Shown here: positions 11,657-19,859 of the stretch, piece by piece | Numbering within the stretch: the first letter of the stretch is position 1 | Layout: each line of letters opens with the position of its first letter | Source: Ramlibacter sp. | GTDB taxonomy: Bacteria; Pseudomonadota; Gammaproteobacteria; Burkholderiales; Burkholderiaceae_C | Assembly (NCBI GenBank): GCA_028292245.1 | Contig: JAQGMS010000005.1 | Span: forward strand, 1-51,917 | Reading direction: 5' to 3' | Length of the DNA: 51,917 bases | Position numbers and translations under genes: made by a program | Notes under the pieces: generated by a model | What the model was told of the DNA's origin: nothing | Database searches by the model: none | What the model saw: only the letters and a program-made list of their open reading frames with translations

Positions 11657-13429
11657 CTAATCCATGAACTGCAAAGCCGCCAGCCGCGCATAAACCCCGT
11701 CCGCGGCGACGAGCGAATCGTGCGTGCCTTGTTCGACGATGCGGCCGTGATCGAGCACGATGATCCGGTCGGCTTTTTGCACTGTCGCCAACCGGTGCGC
11801 GATGACCAGCGTGGTGCGGTCGCGCATCGCCGACTCCAGCGCGGCTTGCACCATGCGCTCGCTTTCGGCATCCAGCGCGCTGGTCGCTTCATCCAACAGC
11901 AACAGCGGCGGGTTCTTCAGCATCGCCCGCGCGATGGCGATGCGCTGGCGCTGCCCGCCCGACAGGCGCACACCGCGCTCACCCAGGAATGTGTCGTAAC
12001 CCTCCGGCAAGGCCATCACGAAGTCGTGCGCGAAAGCGGCCTTGGTCGCCGCGATCACCTCGTCGTCGCCGGCGCCGGGCTTGCCGTAGCGCACGTTCTC
12101 CATCGCGCTGCTGGAAAAGATCACCGCGTCCTGCGGCACGATGCCGATGCGCTGGCGCAAGTCGTGCAGCGCCACTTCGCGCGTCGGCACGCCGTCCAGC
12201 AGGATGCGCCCCTCGCGTGGGTCGTAGAAGCGCAGCAGCAGCTGGAACACCGTGCTCTTGCCGGCGCCGCTCGGCCCGACCAGCGCCACGGTCTCGCCCG
12301 GCGCGATCGACAGGCTGAAATCCTTCAATGCCGGCGTCGCGGGCCGCGAAGGGTAGTTGAACGTGACCGCGTCGAACATCACGGCGCCGCCGCCCTGCGC
12401 CGAAGGAAACTGCACCGGCCGCGCCGGTGAGGTGACCGGCGACCGGCTGTCCAGCAACTCCATCAGCCGTTCGGTGGCGCCGGCGGCGCGCAACAGGTCG
12501 CCGTACACCTCGCCGAGCACCGCCACCGCGCCGGCCAGGATGATCACGTACACCACGGTCTCGCCCAGGTGGCCGGCCGTGATGCGGCCCGCCATCACCG
12601 CCTGCGTTCCCTGGTACAGGCCCCACAGCAGCGCGGCGCTGGTGGCAATGATGATGAAGGCGATGAGCAGGGCCCGGGCTCGGGAGCGTTTCACGGCAGT
12701 GCCGAAGGCCTCGGTCGTCGACGCATCGAAGCGCGTGGCTTCCCGCGATTCGGCGGTGTAGCTCTGCACCACCGGGATGGCATTGAGCACCTCGGCCGCG
12801 ATGGCGCTCGAGTCCGCCACGCGGTCCTGGCTGGCCCGTGACAGCCGGCGCACGCGCCGCCCGAACCAGACGCTGGGCAGCACCACCACCACCAGGATGC
12901 CCAGCACCTGCGTCATCACATAGGGATTGGTCCACACCAGCATCGCCAGCGCGCCGATGCCCATCACCGCATTGCGCAGGCCCATGCTCAGCGATGAGCC
13001 CACCACCGTCTGCACCAGCGTCGTGTCGGTGGTCAGGCGCGACAGCACTTCGCCGGTTTGCGTGGTCTCGAAGAACTCGGGGCTCTGCTCCAGCACGTGC
13101 GCATACACCGCGTTGCGCAGGTCGGCGGTGACGCGCTCGCCCAGCCAGCTCACCATGTAGAAGCGTGCCGCCGAGAACATGCCCAGCGCGACGGCAACAC
13201 CGAAGAGCTCGACGAAGTGTTCGCGCAAGGCCAGCAATTGCGTTCCCTTGTCCGAGGCGGCCAGGCCGCCATCGATCAGGCTGCGCAGCGCGACCGGAAA
13301 CACCAGGGTCGCCACGGCGGCCATCACTAGGAAAAGGATGGCCAGGCCGATCCGGCTCCGGTACGGCCGCAGGAACGGGAACAGGCCCGAGAGCGAGCGG
13401 GGCGAGGCTTTGGGGGAGGGAGTTGCCAT
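11657..13429 (-). CDS. ABC exporter, fused permease and ATPase (MsbA/multidrug type)
   Basis: The 590-residue half-transporter has a six-helix membrane domain in residues about 20-320 and a nucleotide-binding domain after that. Walker A is GPSGAGKS at 385-392 (K391), followed by signature LSGGQRQRIA and Walker B LLLLDEATSALD. Such proteins work as dimers in the inner membrane and flip lipids or drugs outward; MsbA itself flips lipid A, but this copy sits beside a drug-efflux operon, so either role is possible. It diverges from marR, and the shared 76-bp gap holds the candidate MarR sites. The gene ends 10 bases beyond repeat copy 1. Confidence 0.9.
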   Translation of the reverse strand: MATPSPKASPRSLSGLFPFLRPYRSRIGLAILFLVMAAVATLVFPVALRSLIDGGLAASDKGTQLLALREHFVELFGVAVALGMFSAARFYMVSWLGERVTADLRNAVYAHVLEQSPEFFETTQTGEVLSRLTTDTTLVQTVVGSSLSMGLRNAVMGIGALAMLVWTNPYVMTQVLGILVVVVLPSVWFGRRVRRLSRASQDRVADSSAIAAEVLNAIPVVQSYTAESREATRFDASTTEAFGTAVKRSRARALLIAFIIIATSAALLWGLYQGTQAVMAGRITAGHLGETVVYVIILAGAVAVLGEVYGDLLRAAGATERLMELLDSRSPVTSPARPVQFPSAQGGGAVMFDAVTFNYPSRPATPALKDFSLSIAPGETVALVGPSGAGKSTVFQLLLRFYDPREGRILLDGVPTREVALHDLRQRIGIVPQDAVIFSSSAMENVRYGKPGAGDDEVIAATKAAFAHDFVMALPEGYDTFLGERGVRLSGGQRQRIAIARAMLKNPPLLLLDEATSALDAESERMVQAALESAMRDRTTLVIAHRLATVQKADRIIVLDHGRIVEQGTHDSLVAADGVYARLAALQFMD

Positions 13430-13450
13430 TGCCCGAGTGTACTAAACCAT

Positions 13451-13462
13451 TTGTCCTAGCAA
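13451..13462. promoter_or_regulatory. second, imperfect MarR-like operator
   Basis: TTGTCCTAGCAA resembles the perfect palindrome TTGCCTAGGCAA and is centred exactly 30 bases upstream of it, about three helical turns. It lies closer to the divergent ABC exporter and overlaps a weak minus-strand promoter (TTGTCA, 17 bases, ACAAAT, forward positions 13477 down to 13449). One regulator could thus control both directions. This is inference from spacing and similarity. Confidence 0.5.
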
Positions 13463-13470
13463 AGAAAGCC

Positions 13471-13499
13471 TTGACAATATTTGCCTAGGCAACTAATAT
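13471..13499 (+). promoter_or_regulatory. sigma70-type promoter of the marR-efflux operon
   Basis: TTGACA (13471-13476) and TAATAT (13494-13499) are separated by exactly 17 bases, close to the ideal housekeeping promoter. The expected transcription start is about 13506, which is the A of the marR ATG, so the transcript may be leaderless. The spacer contains the palindrome described separately. Confidence 0.8.
13481..13492. promoter_or_regulatory. candidate MarR operator, perfect 12-bp palindrome
   Basis: TTGCCTAGGCAA is its own reverse complement and lies between the -35 and -10 of the marR promoter, so a bound dimer would block RNA polymerase. Palindromes of this type just upstream of their own gene are typical MarR-family sites. 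Assignment to this MarR is by position. Confidence 0.7.
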
Positions 13500-13505
13500 T
13501 CAGGC

Positions 13506-14006
13506 ATGACGCGCAAGCCCCCCGCCACCCCTGCCTTCTACGACCCGGACAACTACCAGCCCAGCGAAAGCGTCGGCTTCATGATGCGGCGCATCCTCAA
13601 CCTGGTGACCACGCAAGTCGACCGCGAGTTCGAACCCAGCGGCCTCACCAGCGCGCAGTGGGTGCCGCTGCTCAAATTGCACATGGGGGCGGGCTCCACC
13701 GTCGCCGAACTGGCGCGCAATTGCCAGCTCGATGCGGGCAGCATGACGCGCCTGCTGGACCGGCTCGAGGCCAAGGGCCTGGTGCGGCGCGTGCGCTCCA
13801 GCGAAGACCGCCGAGTGGTCAACATCGAACTGACGGACGAAGGCACCGCCGCGGCCAAGACCATTCCGGCGGTGTTGTGCAGTGTGCAGAACTCGCACAT
13901 GCGCGGCTTCACCGTCGAAGAGTGGCAGCAGCTCAAGGGCCTGCTGCGCCGCATCCTGGACAACGCCACCGCGATCCAGGGCGAAAGAGAAGGACAACAA
14001 CAATGA
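13506..14006 (+). CDS. MarR-family transcriptional regulator
   Basis: The 166-residue protein has a winged helix-turn-helix in residues about 55-115: TVAELARNCQLDAGSMTRLL as recognition region and the SSEDRRVV wing typical of MarR. Such dimers repress efflux genes and release DNA on binding small aromatic ligands. It is the first gene of an operon with the efflux genes; its stop overlaps the next start (ATGA, 14003-14006). The ATG at 13506 fits the conserved N-terminus FYDPDNYQPSESVGFMMRR, but it has no Shine-Dalgarno sequence, consistent with a leaderless message. Confidence 0.93.
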   Translation: MTRKPPATPAFYDPDNYQPSESVGFMMRRILNLVTTQVDREFEPSGLTSAQWVPLLKLHMGAGSTVAELARNCQLDAGSMTRLLDRLEAKGLVRRVRSSEDRRVVNIELTDEGTAAAKTIPAVLCSVQNSHMRGFTVEEWQQLKGLLRRILDNATAIQGEREGQQQ

Positions 14007-15439
14007 TTCATTCCATCCGCGCGCCGCGCTTGGCGGCTCTGGCCGCGGCTTTGGTCCTGGCCGGCTGCGCCAACATGTCGGGCATCGAACCGCAGGCACG
14101 CATGCGCGACGCGCAGTCCGTCGGCCTGGCCCCCGCAAGCGCTTCTTTCGCGCCGGCCGCGCAATGGTGGCGCGAGTTTGGCGACGAACAGCTCGATCAA
14201 TTGATCGCCCAGGCCCTGCAAGGCAATCCGAACCTCAAGCTGGCGCAAGCCCGCCTGGCGCGCGCGCAAGCGGTGACCGAGGTGGCCGACGCCGCCAAGT
14301 TGCCGCAAGTCAACGGCTCGCTCGACCTCACGCGCCAGCGCTACACCGGCAATGGCGCGGTGCCGCCGCCGCTGGCCGGCGCGATCCGCAACAGCGGCAC
14401 CCTGCAGCTGTCGGCCAGCTGGGAGCTCGATTTCTTCGGCAAGAACCAGGCCGCGCTCGACGCCGCGCTCGGTGCTGCGCGCGCGGCACAGGCCGATACC
14501 GAAGCGGCCCGCATCCTGCTGGCCAGCAACGTCGCACGCGCCTACTTCCAATTGGCGCGCGTGAACGACCAACTCACCGTCGCCAAACGCACGTTGGCGC
14601 AGCGCGACGAATCGCTAAAACTGGTGCGCGACCGCGTCCGCGCCGGGCTGGACACGCGGCTCGAGCTGCACCAGAGCGAGGGCGGATTGCCCGAAGCGCG
14701 CCAGCAGATCGAGGCGCTGCAGGAGCAGGCCGAGCTGGCGCAGCATGCGCTGGCCGCGTTGACGGGGCAGGGCAACCAGGTTGTCGTGCGCACGCAGCCG
14801 TCACTGGCCACGCTCAAGGCAATGCCGGTGCCGGGCCAGTTGCCCGCCGACCTGCTCGGCCAGCGCGCCGACATCGTGGCCGCGCGCTGGCGTGTCGAAG
14901 CCGCCGGCTACGACGTCAAGAACGCCAAGGCGCAGTTCTATCCCAACATCAACCTGATGGCTTTCGTCGGGCTGTCCAGCATCGGCCTGGGCCGGCTGAT
15001 CGACACGGGCAGTGAGCAGTGGGGCGTCGGCCCGGCTATCCGCCTGCCGATCTTCGAAGCCGGCCGGCTGCGCGCCAACCTGCGCGGCAAGACCGCCGAC
15101 CTCGATGCCGCCGTCGAAAGCTACAACGCAGCGGTGCTCGAGGCGATCCACGAAACCGCCGACCAGGTCGCCTCCAGCCAGTCGATCGTGCGCCAGCAAG
15201 CCGAGCAGCGCGATGCGCAGGCCTCCGCCGAAGGTGCTTACGACATTGCCGTGCAGCGCTATCGCGCCGGCCTGGGCACCTACCTCAACGTGCTGACCGC
15301 CGAGACCAACGTCCTGGCCCAACGGCGGCTGGCGGTCGACCTTGCCGCCCGCGCACTCGACACCCAGGCCGCGCTGGTACGTGCCATCGGTGGCGGCTAC
15401 CAGCCCGGCACCGCAGCCCCCGCCGTGGCCTCCAAATAA
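14003..15439 (+). CDS. NodT-family outer-membrane efflux lipoprotein
   Basis: This 478-residue protein is the outer-membrane channel of a tripartite efflux pump. A signal peptide ends in the lipobox LAGC with C22 as the lipidated residue. Two repeated outer-membrane efflux protein domains follow, rich in long amphipathic helices (LKLAQARLARAQAV; DLAARALDTQAALVRA). The start at 14003 is supported by a GAGAAGGA ribosome site and by the ATGA overlap with marR. It should partner the EmrA-like adaptor 20 bases downstream. Confidence 0.92.
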   Translation: MIHSIRAPRLAALAAALVLAGCANMSGIEPQARMRDAQSVGLAPASASFAPAAQWWREFGDEQLDQLIAQALQGNPNLKLAQARLARAQAVTEVADAAKLPQVNGSLDLTRQRYTGNGAVPPPLAGAIRNSGTLQLSASWELDFFGKNQAALDAALGAARAAQADTEAARILLASNVARAYFQLARVNDQLTVAKRTLAQRDESLKLVRDRVRAGLDTRLELHQSEGGLPEARQQIEALQEQAELAQHALAALTGQGNQVVVRTQPSLATLKAMPVPGQLPADLLGQRADIVAARWRVEAAGYDVKNAKAQFYPNINLMAFVGLSSIGLGRLIDTGSEQWGVGPAIRLPIFEAGRLRANLRGKTADLDAAVESYNAAVLEAIHETADQVASSQSIVRQQAEQRDAQASAEGAYDIAVQRYRAGLGTYLNVLTAETNVLAQRRLAVDLAARALDTQAALVRAIGGGYQPGTAAPAVASK

Positions 15440-15459
15440 TTTCCCGCGAAAGAAACAAG

Positions 15460-16752
15460 ATGAGCAACGAAACACAAAACGCTCCCGCCGCCGCGGCCAC
15501 GACCGCCGGCAACCCGCGCCGCAAGAAGGCCCTCACGGCGCTCGCCGGCACCGTGGCCGTCGTCGGCCTGGCCTGGGGCGCCTATGAATGGCTGGTCGCC
15601 AGCCACTACGAATCCACCGACAACGCCTATGTGCAGGGCAACGTCATCCAGATCACGCCGCAAATCGGCGGCACGGTGATGGCTATCTATGCCGACGACA
15701 CCGACTTCGTCAAGGCCGGCCAGCCGCTGGTCAAGCTCGACCCCGCCGACGCCACCGTGGCGCTGGAGCAGGCCGAAGCCAATCTCGCACAGACCGTGCG
15801 GCAAGTGCGCACGCTCTATGTCAACAACGGCTCGCTGGCCGCGCAGATCAAGTTGCGCGAATCGGACGTCGCCAAGGCGCAGTCGGAAATTGCCCGCGCC
15901 AACGACGACCTCAATCGCCGCCAGTCGCTGGTGGGCAACGGCGCGGTGTCGCGCGAGGAACTGAACCACGCCACGACGCAACTCGCCAACGCGCGCAGCG
16001 CGCTGGAAGCATCGCAGGCCGGCGTCGTCGCCGCGCGAGAACAGCTCGCCAGCAACCAGGCGATGACCGACGGCACCAGCGTCGAACAGCATCCCAGCGT
16101 GCAAGCCGCGGCCGCCAAGGTGCGCGAAGCATGGCTGGCCTCTCAGCGCGCCGCGCTGCCGGCGCCGGTGGACGGCTACGTGGCCAAGCGCACCGTGCAA
16201 TTGGGCCAGCGCGTGGCCGCGGGCGCGCCGCTGATGTCGCTCATTCCGCTCAATCAAGTGTGGGTCGACGCCAACTTCAAGGAAGTGCAGTTGCGCAAAA
16301 TCCGGCTCGGCCAGCCCGTCAAGCTCACCGCCGACGTCTACGGCAAGAAGGTCGAATTCCGTGGCACCGTGGCCGGCCTGGGCGCGGGCACCGGCGCGGC
16401 ATTCGCGTTGCTGCCGGCGCAGAACGCCACCGGCAACTGGATCAAGGTGGTGCAGCGTGTGCCGGTGCGCGTGTCGCTCGATCCGAAGCAGGTGGCCGCC
16501 AGCCCGTTGCGCGTGGGCCTGTCGATGGACGTCGAGGTGGACGTGAGCAACCAGGACGGCAAAACGCTGGCCGACGCGCCGCGCACCACGCTGGTCGGCC
16601 AGACCCCGGTCTACAGCGCCGTCGACAGTGGCGCCGATGCTGAAGTTCGCCGCGTCGTCGCGGCCAACAGCGGCCGCGGCCACACCGTGCTGGGCGCTGC
16701 GCCCGCCGCATCGCGACCGGTCGCCAAGGCGGCCGCTACTTCGGCGCACTGA
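15460..16752 (+). CDS. emrA: EmrA/HlyD-type efflux periplasmic adaptor
   Basis: The 430-residue membrane fusion protein has one N-terminal membrane helix (about residues 25-46) and then a biotinyl-lipoyl-like half (STDNAYVQGNVIQITPQIGG). A coiled-coil hairpin spans about 95-210, and the second lipoyl half and beta-barrel follow (PAPVDGYVAKRTVQLGQRVA). In EmrAB-type pumps this subunit links the inner-membrane permease to the outer-membrane channel. An Ala-rich C-terminal tail is present. The start at 15460 is picked as the first ATG after the upstream stop, next to an AAGAAA-type site. It ends 2 bases before emrB. Confidence 0.92.
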   Translation: MSNETQNAPAAAATTAGNPRRKKALTALAGTVAVVGLAWGAYEWLVASHYESTDNAYVQGNVIQITPQIGGTVMAIYADDTDFVKAGQPLVKLDPADATVALEQAEANLAQTVRQVRTLYVNNGSLAAQIKLRESDVAKAQSEIARANDDLNRRQSLVGNGAVSREELNHATTQLANARSALEASQAGVVAAREQLASNQAMTDGTSVEQHPSVQAAAAKVREAWLASQRAALPAPVDGYVAKRTVQLGQRVAAGAPLMSLIPLNQVWVDANFKEVQLRKIRLGQPVKLTADVYGKKVEFRGTVAGLGAGTGAAFALLPAQNATGNWIKVVQRVPVRVSLDPKQVAASPLRVGLSMDVEVDVSNQDGKTLADAPRTTLVGQTPVYSAVDSGADAEVRRVVAANSGRGHTVLGAAPAASRPVAKAAATSAH

Positions 16753-16754
16753 CC

Positions 16755-18314
16755 ATGGCCGAGCCTGCCGCGCTGGAGCACCAGCCGCTAGAGGGAGCCG
16801 CGCGCGTCTGGGGCACGATCGCGCTGTCCGCCGCCACGTTCATGAACGTGCTGGACACCTCGATCGCCAACGTCTCGCTGCCCGCGATCGCCGGTGACCT
16901 GGGCGTCAGCCCGAACCAGGGCACCTGGGTCATCACCAGTTTCGCGGTGGCCAACGCCATCGCTGTGCCGCTGACCGGCTGGCTCTCGCAGCGCTTCGGC
17001 CAAGTGCGCCTGTTCGTCGGCAGCGTCATCCTGTTCGTCATCGCTTCGTGGCTGTGCGGCCTGGCGCCCAACATGGCGACGCTGATCGCGTTCCGCGCGC
17101 TGCAAGGCTTCGTCGCCGGGCCGATGATCCCGCTGTCGCAGTCGCTGTTGCTCTCCAGTTACCCCAAGGCGCTGGCCGGCCTGGCGATGGCGATGTGGGC
17201 GATGACCACGCTGGTGGCGCCGGTGATGGGTCCGCTGCTGGGTGGCTGGATCACCGACAACTTCAACTGGCCCTGGATCTTCTACATCAACATCCCCGTC
17301 GGCATCGCCGCGGTGCTGTCGTCCTGGGCGATCTACCACAAGCGAGAGAGCGCGACGCGCAAGGTTCCCATCGATGGGGTCGGCCTGGCGTTGCTGGTGA
17401 CCTGGATCGGCGCCCTGCAGATCATGCTGGACCTCGGCAAGGAAAACGACTGGTTCCACTCCAGCCTGATCGTCACGCTGGCCGTGGTGGCCGCGGTGGG
17501 CTTCGCCTTCTTCCTGGTGTGGGAGCTCACCGACGACCATCCGGTGGTGGACCTGCGCCTGTTCGCGCGGCGCAATTTCTGGACTGGCACCGTGGCCACG
17601 GCGGTGGCTTACGGCCTGTTCTTCGGCAACGTGGTGCTGCTGCCGCTGTGGCTGCAGCAGTTCATGGGCTACACCGCCACCGACGCCGGCATGATCATGG
17701 CGCCGGTCGGCCTGATGGCCATGCTGCTGTCGCCCATCGTCGGCAAGACCATCGCCAAGGTGGACCCGCGGCGCTACGTCACCTTCGCCTTCATCGTGTT
17801 CGGGATCGTGTTGTGGATGCGCTCGCGCTTCAACGTGCAGGCCGATTTCTGGACCATCATGATCCCCACCGTGATCCAGGGCGTGGCGATGGCGTTCTTC
17901 TTCATCCCGCTGGTGACGATCACGCTGTCCGGGCTGCCGCCGGAGCGCATCCCCTCGGCTTCGGGCCTGACCAACTTCGCGCGGATCACGGCCGGCGCCT
18001 TCGGCACGTCGATCGCCACCACCTTGTGGGAGAACCGCGCGGCGCTGCACCACGCGCAACTGGCCGAGGCGATCAATCCCGGCAGCCAGGCCGCGCAGGC
18101 GGCGTTGTCGGGATTCATCGCGAGCGGTTCGACGCAGGAACAGGCGCTGGCCCAGATCAACCGCATGGTCGACCAGCAGGCCTTCATGCTGGCGGCCAAT
18201 GACATCTTCTACATCTCGGCGGTGCTGTTCCTGCTGCTGATCCCGCTGGTGTGGCTGAGCCATCCGCAGCGCGTGGCGCCGGGTGGCGGCGCGGAGGCGG
18301 CCGGGGCCCACTGA
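16755..18314 (+). CDS. emrB: DHA2-family MFS efflux permease (EmrB-like)
   Basis: The 519-residue proton-driven drug exporter of the 14-helix DHA2 family has the family start LDTSIANVSLPAIAGDLGVS and motif ITSFAVANAIAVPLTGWLSQRFG. The permease should work with the adaptor and channel upstream to move hydrophobic drugs across both membranes. Its stop overlaps the start of a second, related permease (TGATG, 18312-18316), so the two are probably made together. Confidence 0.92.
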   Translation: MAEPAALEHQPLEGAARVWGTIALSAATFMNVLDTSIANVSLPAIAGDLGVSPNQGTWVITSFAVANAIAVPLTGWLSQRFGQVRLFVGSVILFVIASWLCGLAPNMATLIAFRALQGFVAGPMIPLSQSLLLSSYPKALAGLAMAMWAMTTLVAPVMGPLLGGWITDNFNWPWIFYINIPVGIAAVLSSWAIYHKRESATRKVPIDGVGLALLVTWIGALQIMLDLGKENDWFHSSLIVTLAVVAAVGFAFFLVWELTDDHPVVDLRLFARRNFWTGTVATAVAYGLFFGNVVLLPLWLQQFMGYTATDAGMIMAPVGLMAMLLSPIVGKTIAKVDPRRYVTFAFIVFGIVLWMRSRFNVQADFWTIMIPTVIQGVAMAFFFIPLVTITLSGLPPERIPSASGLTNFARITAGAFGTSIATTLWENRAALHHAQLAEAINPGSQAAQAALSGFIASGSTQEQALAQINRMVDQQAFMLAANDIFYISAVLFLLLIPLVWLSHPQRVAPGGGAEAAGAH

Positions 18315-19828
18315 TGTCCGCCGTGAAGCACCGCGGCATGATCACCGTCTCGATCATGCTGGCGACCATCATGCAGGCGCTCGACACCACGATCGCCAAC
18401 GTGGCGCTGCCGCACATGCAGGGCAGCCTGCAGGCCTCGCAGGACCAGATCACCTGGGTCCTGACTTCGTACATCGTCGCCTCGGCCATCGCGCTGCCCC
18501 TGACCGGCTGGCTCTGCGCCCGCTGGGGCCGCCGAAAAGTCTTCATCGTCTCCGTGGTGGGTTTCACCATCGCCTCGGCGCTCTGCGGCCTGTCCACGTC
18601 GCTCGGCGCCATCGTCGCGGCGCGGCTGCTGCAAGGAATCTTTGGCGCCGCCCTGGTGCCGCTCTCGCAGGCCGTGCTGCTCGACATCAATCCACCGAAC
18701 AAGGTCGGCCAGGCGATGGCGATCTGGGGCGCCGGCATCATGGTCGGGCCGATCCTGGGCCCGATGCTCGGCGGCTGGCTGACGGAAAATTTCGACTGGC
18801 GCTGGGTGTTCTTCATCAACCTGCCGGTCGGCCTGTTCGCGCTGTGGGGCATCATGCGCTACCTGCCGGAAAGCAAGCCTCGCAGCGAGCGGCTGGACAT
18901 GTTCGGGTTCATCGCGCTCAGCCTGGCGATCGGGCTGCTGCAACTTTTCCTGGACCGCGGCGAACTGCTCGACTGGTTCGACTCGTGGGAGATCAAGCTC
19001 GAGGCAGCCGGCACCCTGGTCGCCTTCGCGTTTTTCGCCGTGCACACCTGGACGGTGCAAGGCGTGTCGTTCTTCGATCGCGAACTGCTCAAGGACCGCA
19101 ATTTCGTGACGGGCCTGCTGTTCGCGTTCATCGTGGGCATCGTGCTCTACGGCACGATGGCGCTGTTGCCGACCTTCCTGCAAAACCTGATGGGCTACCC
19201 CGTGGTCTACACGGGCGAAGTCACGGCCCCGCGCGGCATCGGAACCATGATCGCGATGATCGTGGTGGGCCGCCTGGTGAACCGGGTGGACGTGCGGGCC
19301 ATCATGGCGACCGGCTTCGCGCTCACGGCTTTCTCGCTCTACCAGATGACCAACATCACGCTGCAGATGGACAGCAGCGTGGTGGTGTGGTCAGGCTTCA
19401 TCCAGGGCCTGGGCATCGGGTTCACTTTCGTTCCGCTCTCGGCGGCCACGTTCGCCACGCTGGCGCCGCGTTTGCGAAACGAAGGCACACCGATCTTCAG
19501 CCTGCTTCGCAACATCGGCGGCAGCGTCGGCATCTCGATCGTGCAGGCCTTGCTGACCCATGGCTCGGCGCAGGCCCACGCACAGCTGGCCGCGACGGTT
19601 GCGCCGGGCAACCTGGGCCTCATGGGCCTGCCCTCGGCGCTGAGCCCGGACACCGCGGCCGGGTTGGCGGCACTGAACGTGGAAGTCGGAAAGCAGGCCG
19701 CGCTTATCGGCTACGTGGGCGATTTCTCGATCATGATGATCGTGACCCTGGTGGCCATTCCGTTGCTGCTGCTCATTCGCCGGCCCGCCCGCAGCAACTC
19801 CGCCGCGCCCGCGGAAGTGCCACACTGA
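18314..19828 (+). CDS. second DHA2-family MFS permease (EmrB paralogue)
   Basis: This 504-residue protein is related to the preceding gene along its length: LDTTIANVALPHMQGSLQAS and TSYIVASAIALPLTGWLCAR match the same motifs. It has about 14 hydrophobic segments. The start at 18314 follows directly from the TGATG overlap with emrB. No second adaptor gene follows, so it must share the EmrA-like protein, act alone, or pair with the first permease. Tandem permeases after one adaptor suggest duplication followed by divergence. Confidence 0.88.
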   Translation: MSAVKHRGMITVSIMLATIMQALDTTIANVALPHMQGSLQASQDQITWVLTSYIVASAIALPLTGWLCARWGRRKVFIVSVVGFTIASALCGLSTSLGAIVAARLLQGIFGAALVPLSQAVLLDINPPNKVGQAMAIWGAGIMVGPILGPMLGGWLTENFDWRWVFFINLPVGLFALWGIMRYLPESKPRSERLDMFGFIALSLAIGLLQLFLDRGELLDWFDSWEIKLEAAGTLVAFAFFAVHTWTVQGVSFFDRELLKDRNFVTGLLFAFIVGIVLYGTMALLPTFLQNLMGYPVVYTGEVTAPRGIGTMIAMIVVGRLVNRVDVRAIMATGFALTAFSLYQMTNITLQMDSSVVVWSGFIQGLGIGFTFVPLSAATFATLAPRLRNEGTPIFSLLRNIGGSVGISIVQALLTHGSAQAHAQLAATVAPGNLGLMGLPSALSPDTAAGLAALNVEVGKQAALIGYVGDFSIMMIVTLVAIPLLLLIRRPARSNSAAPAEVPH

Positions 19829-19859
19829 CGCGGCCCCTCCGGTCCGAGTGTCGCGCCGT

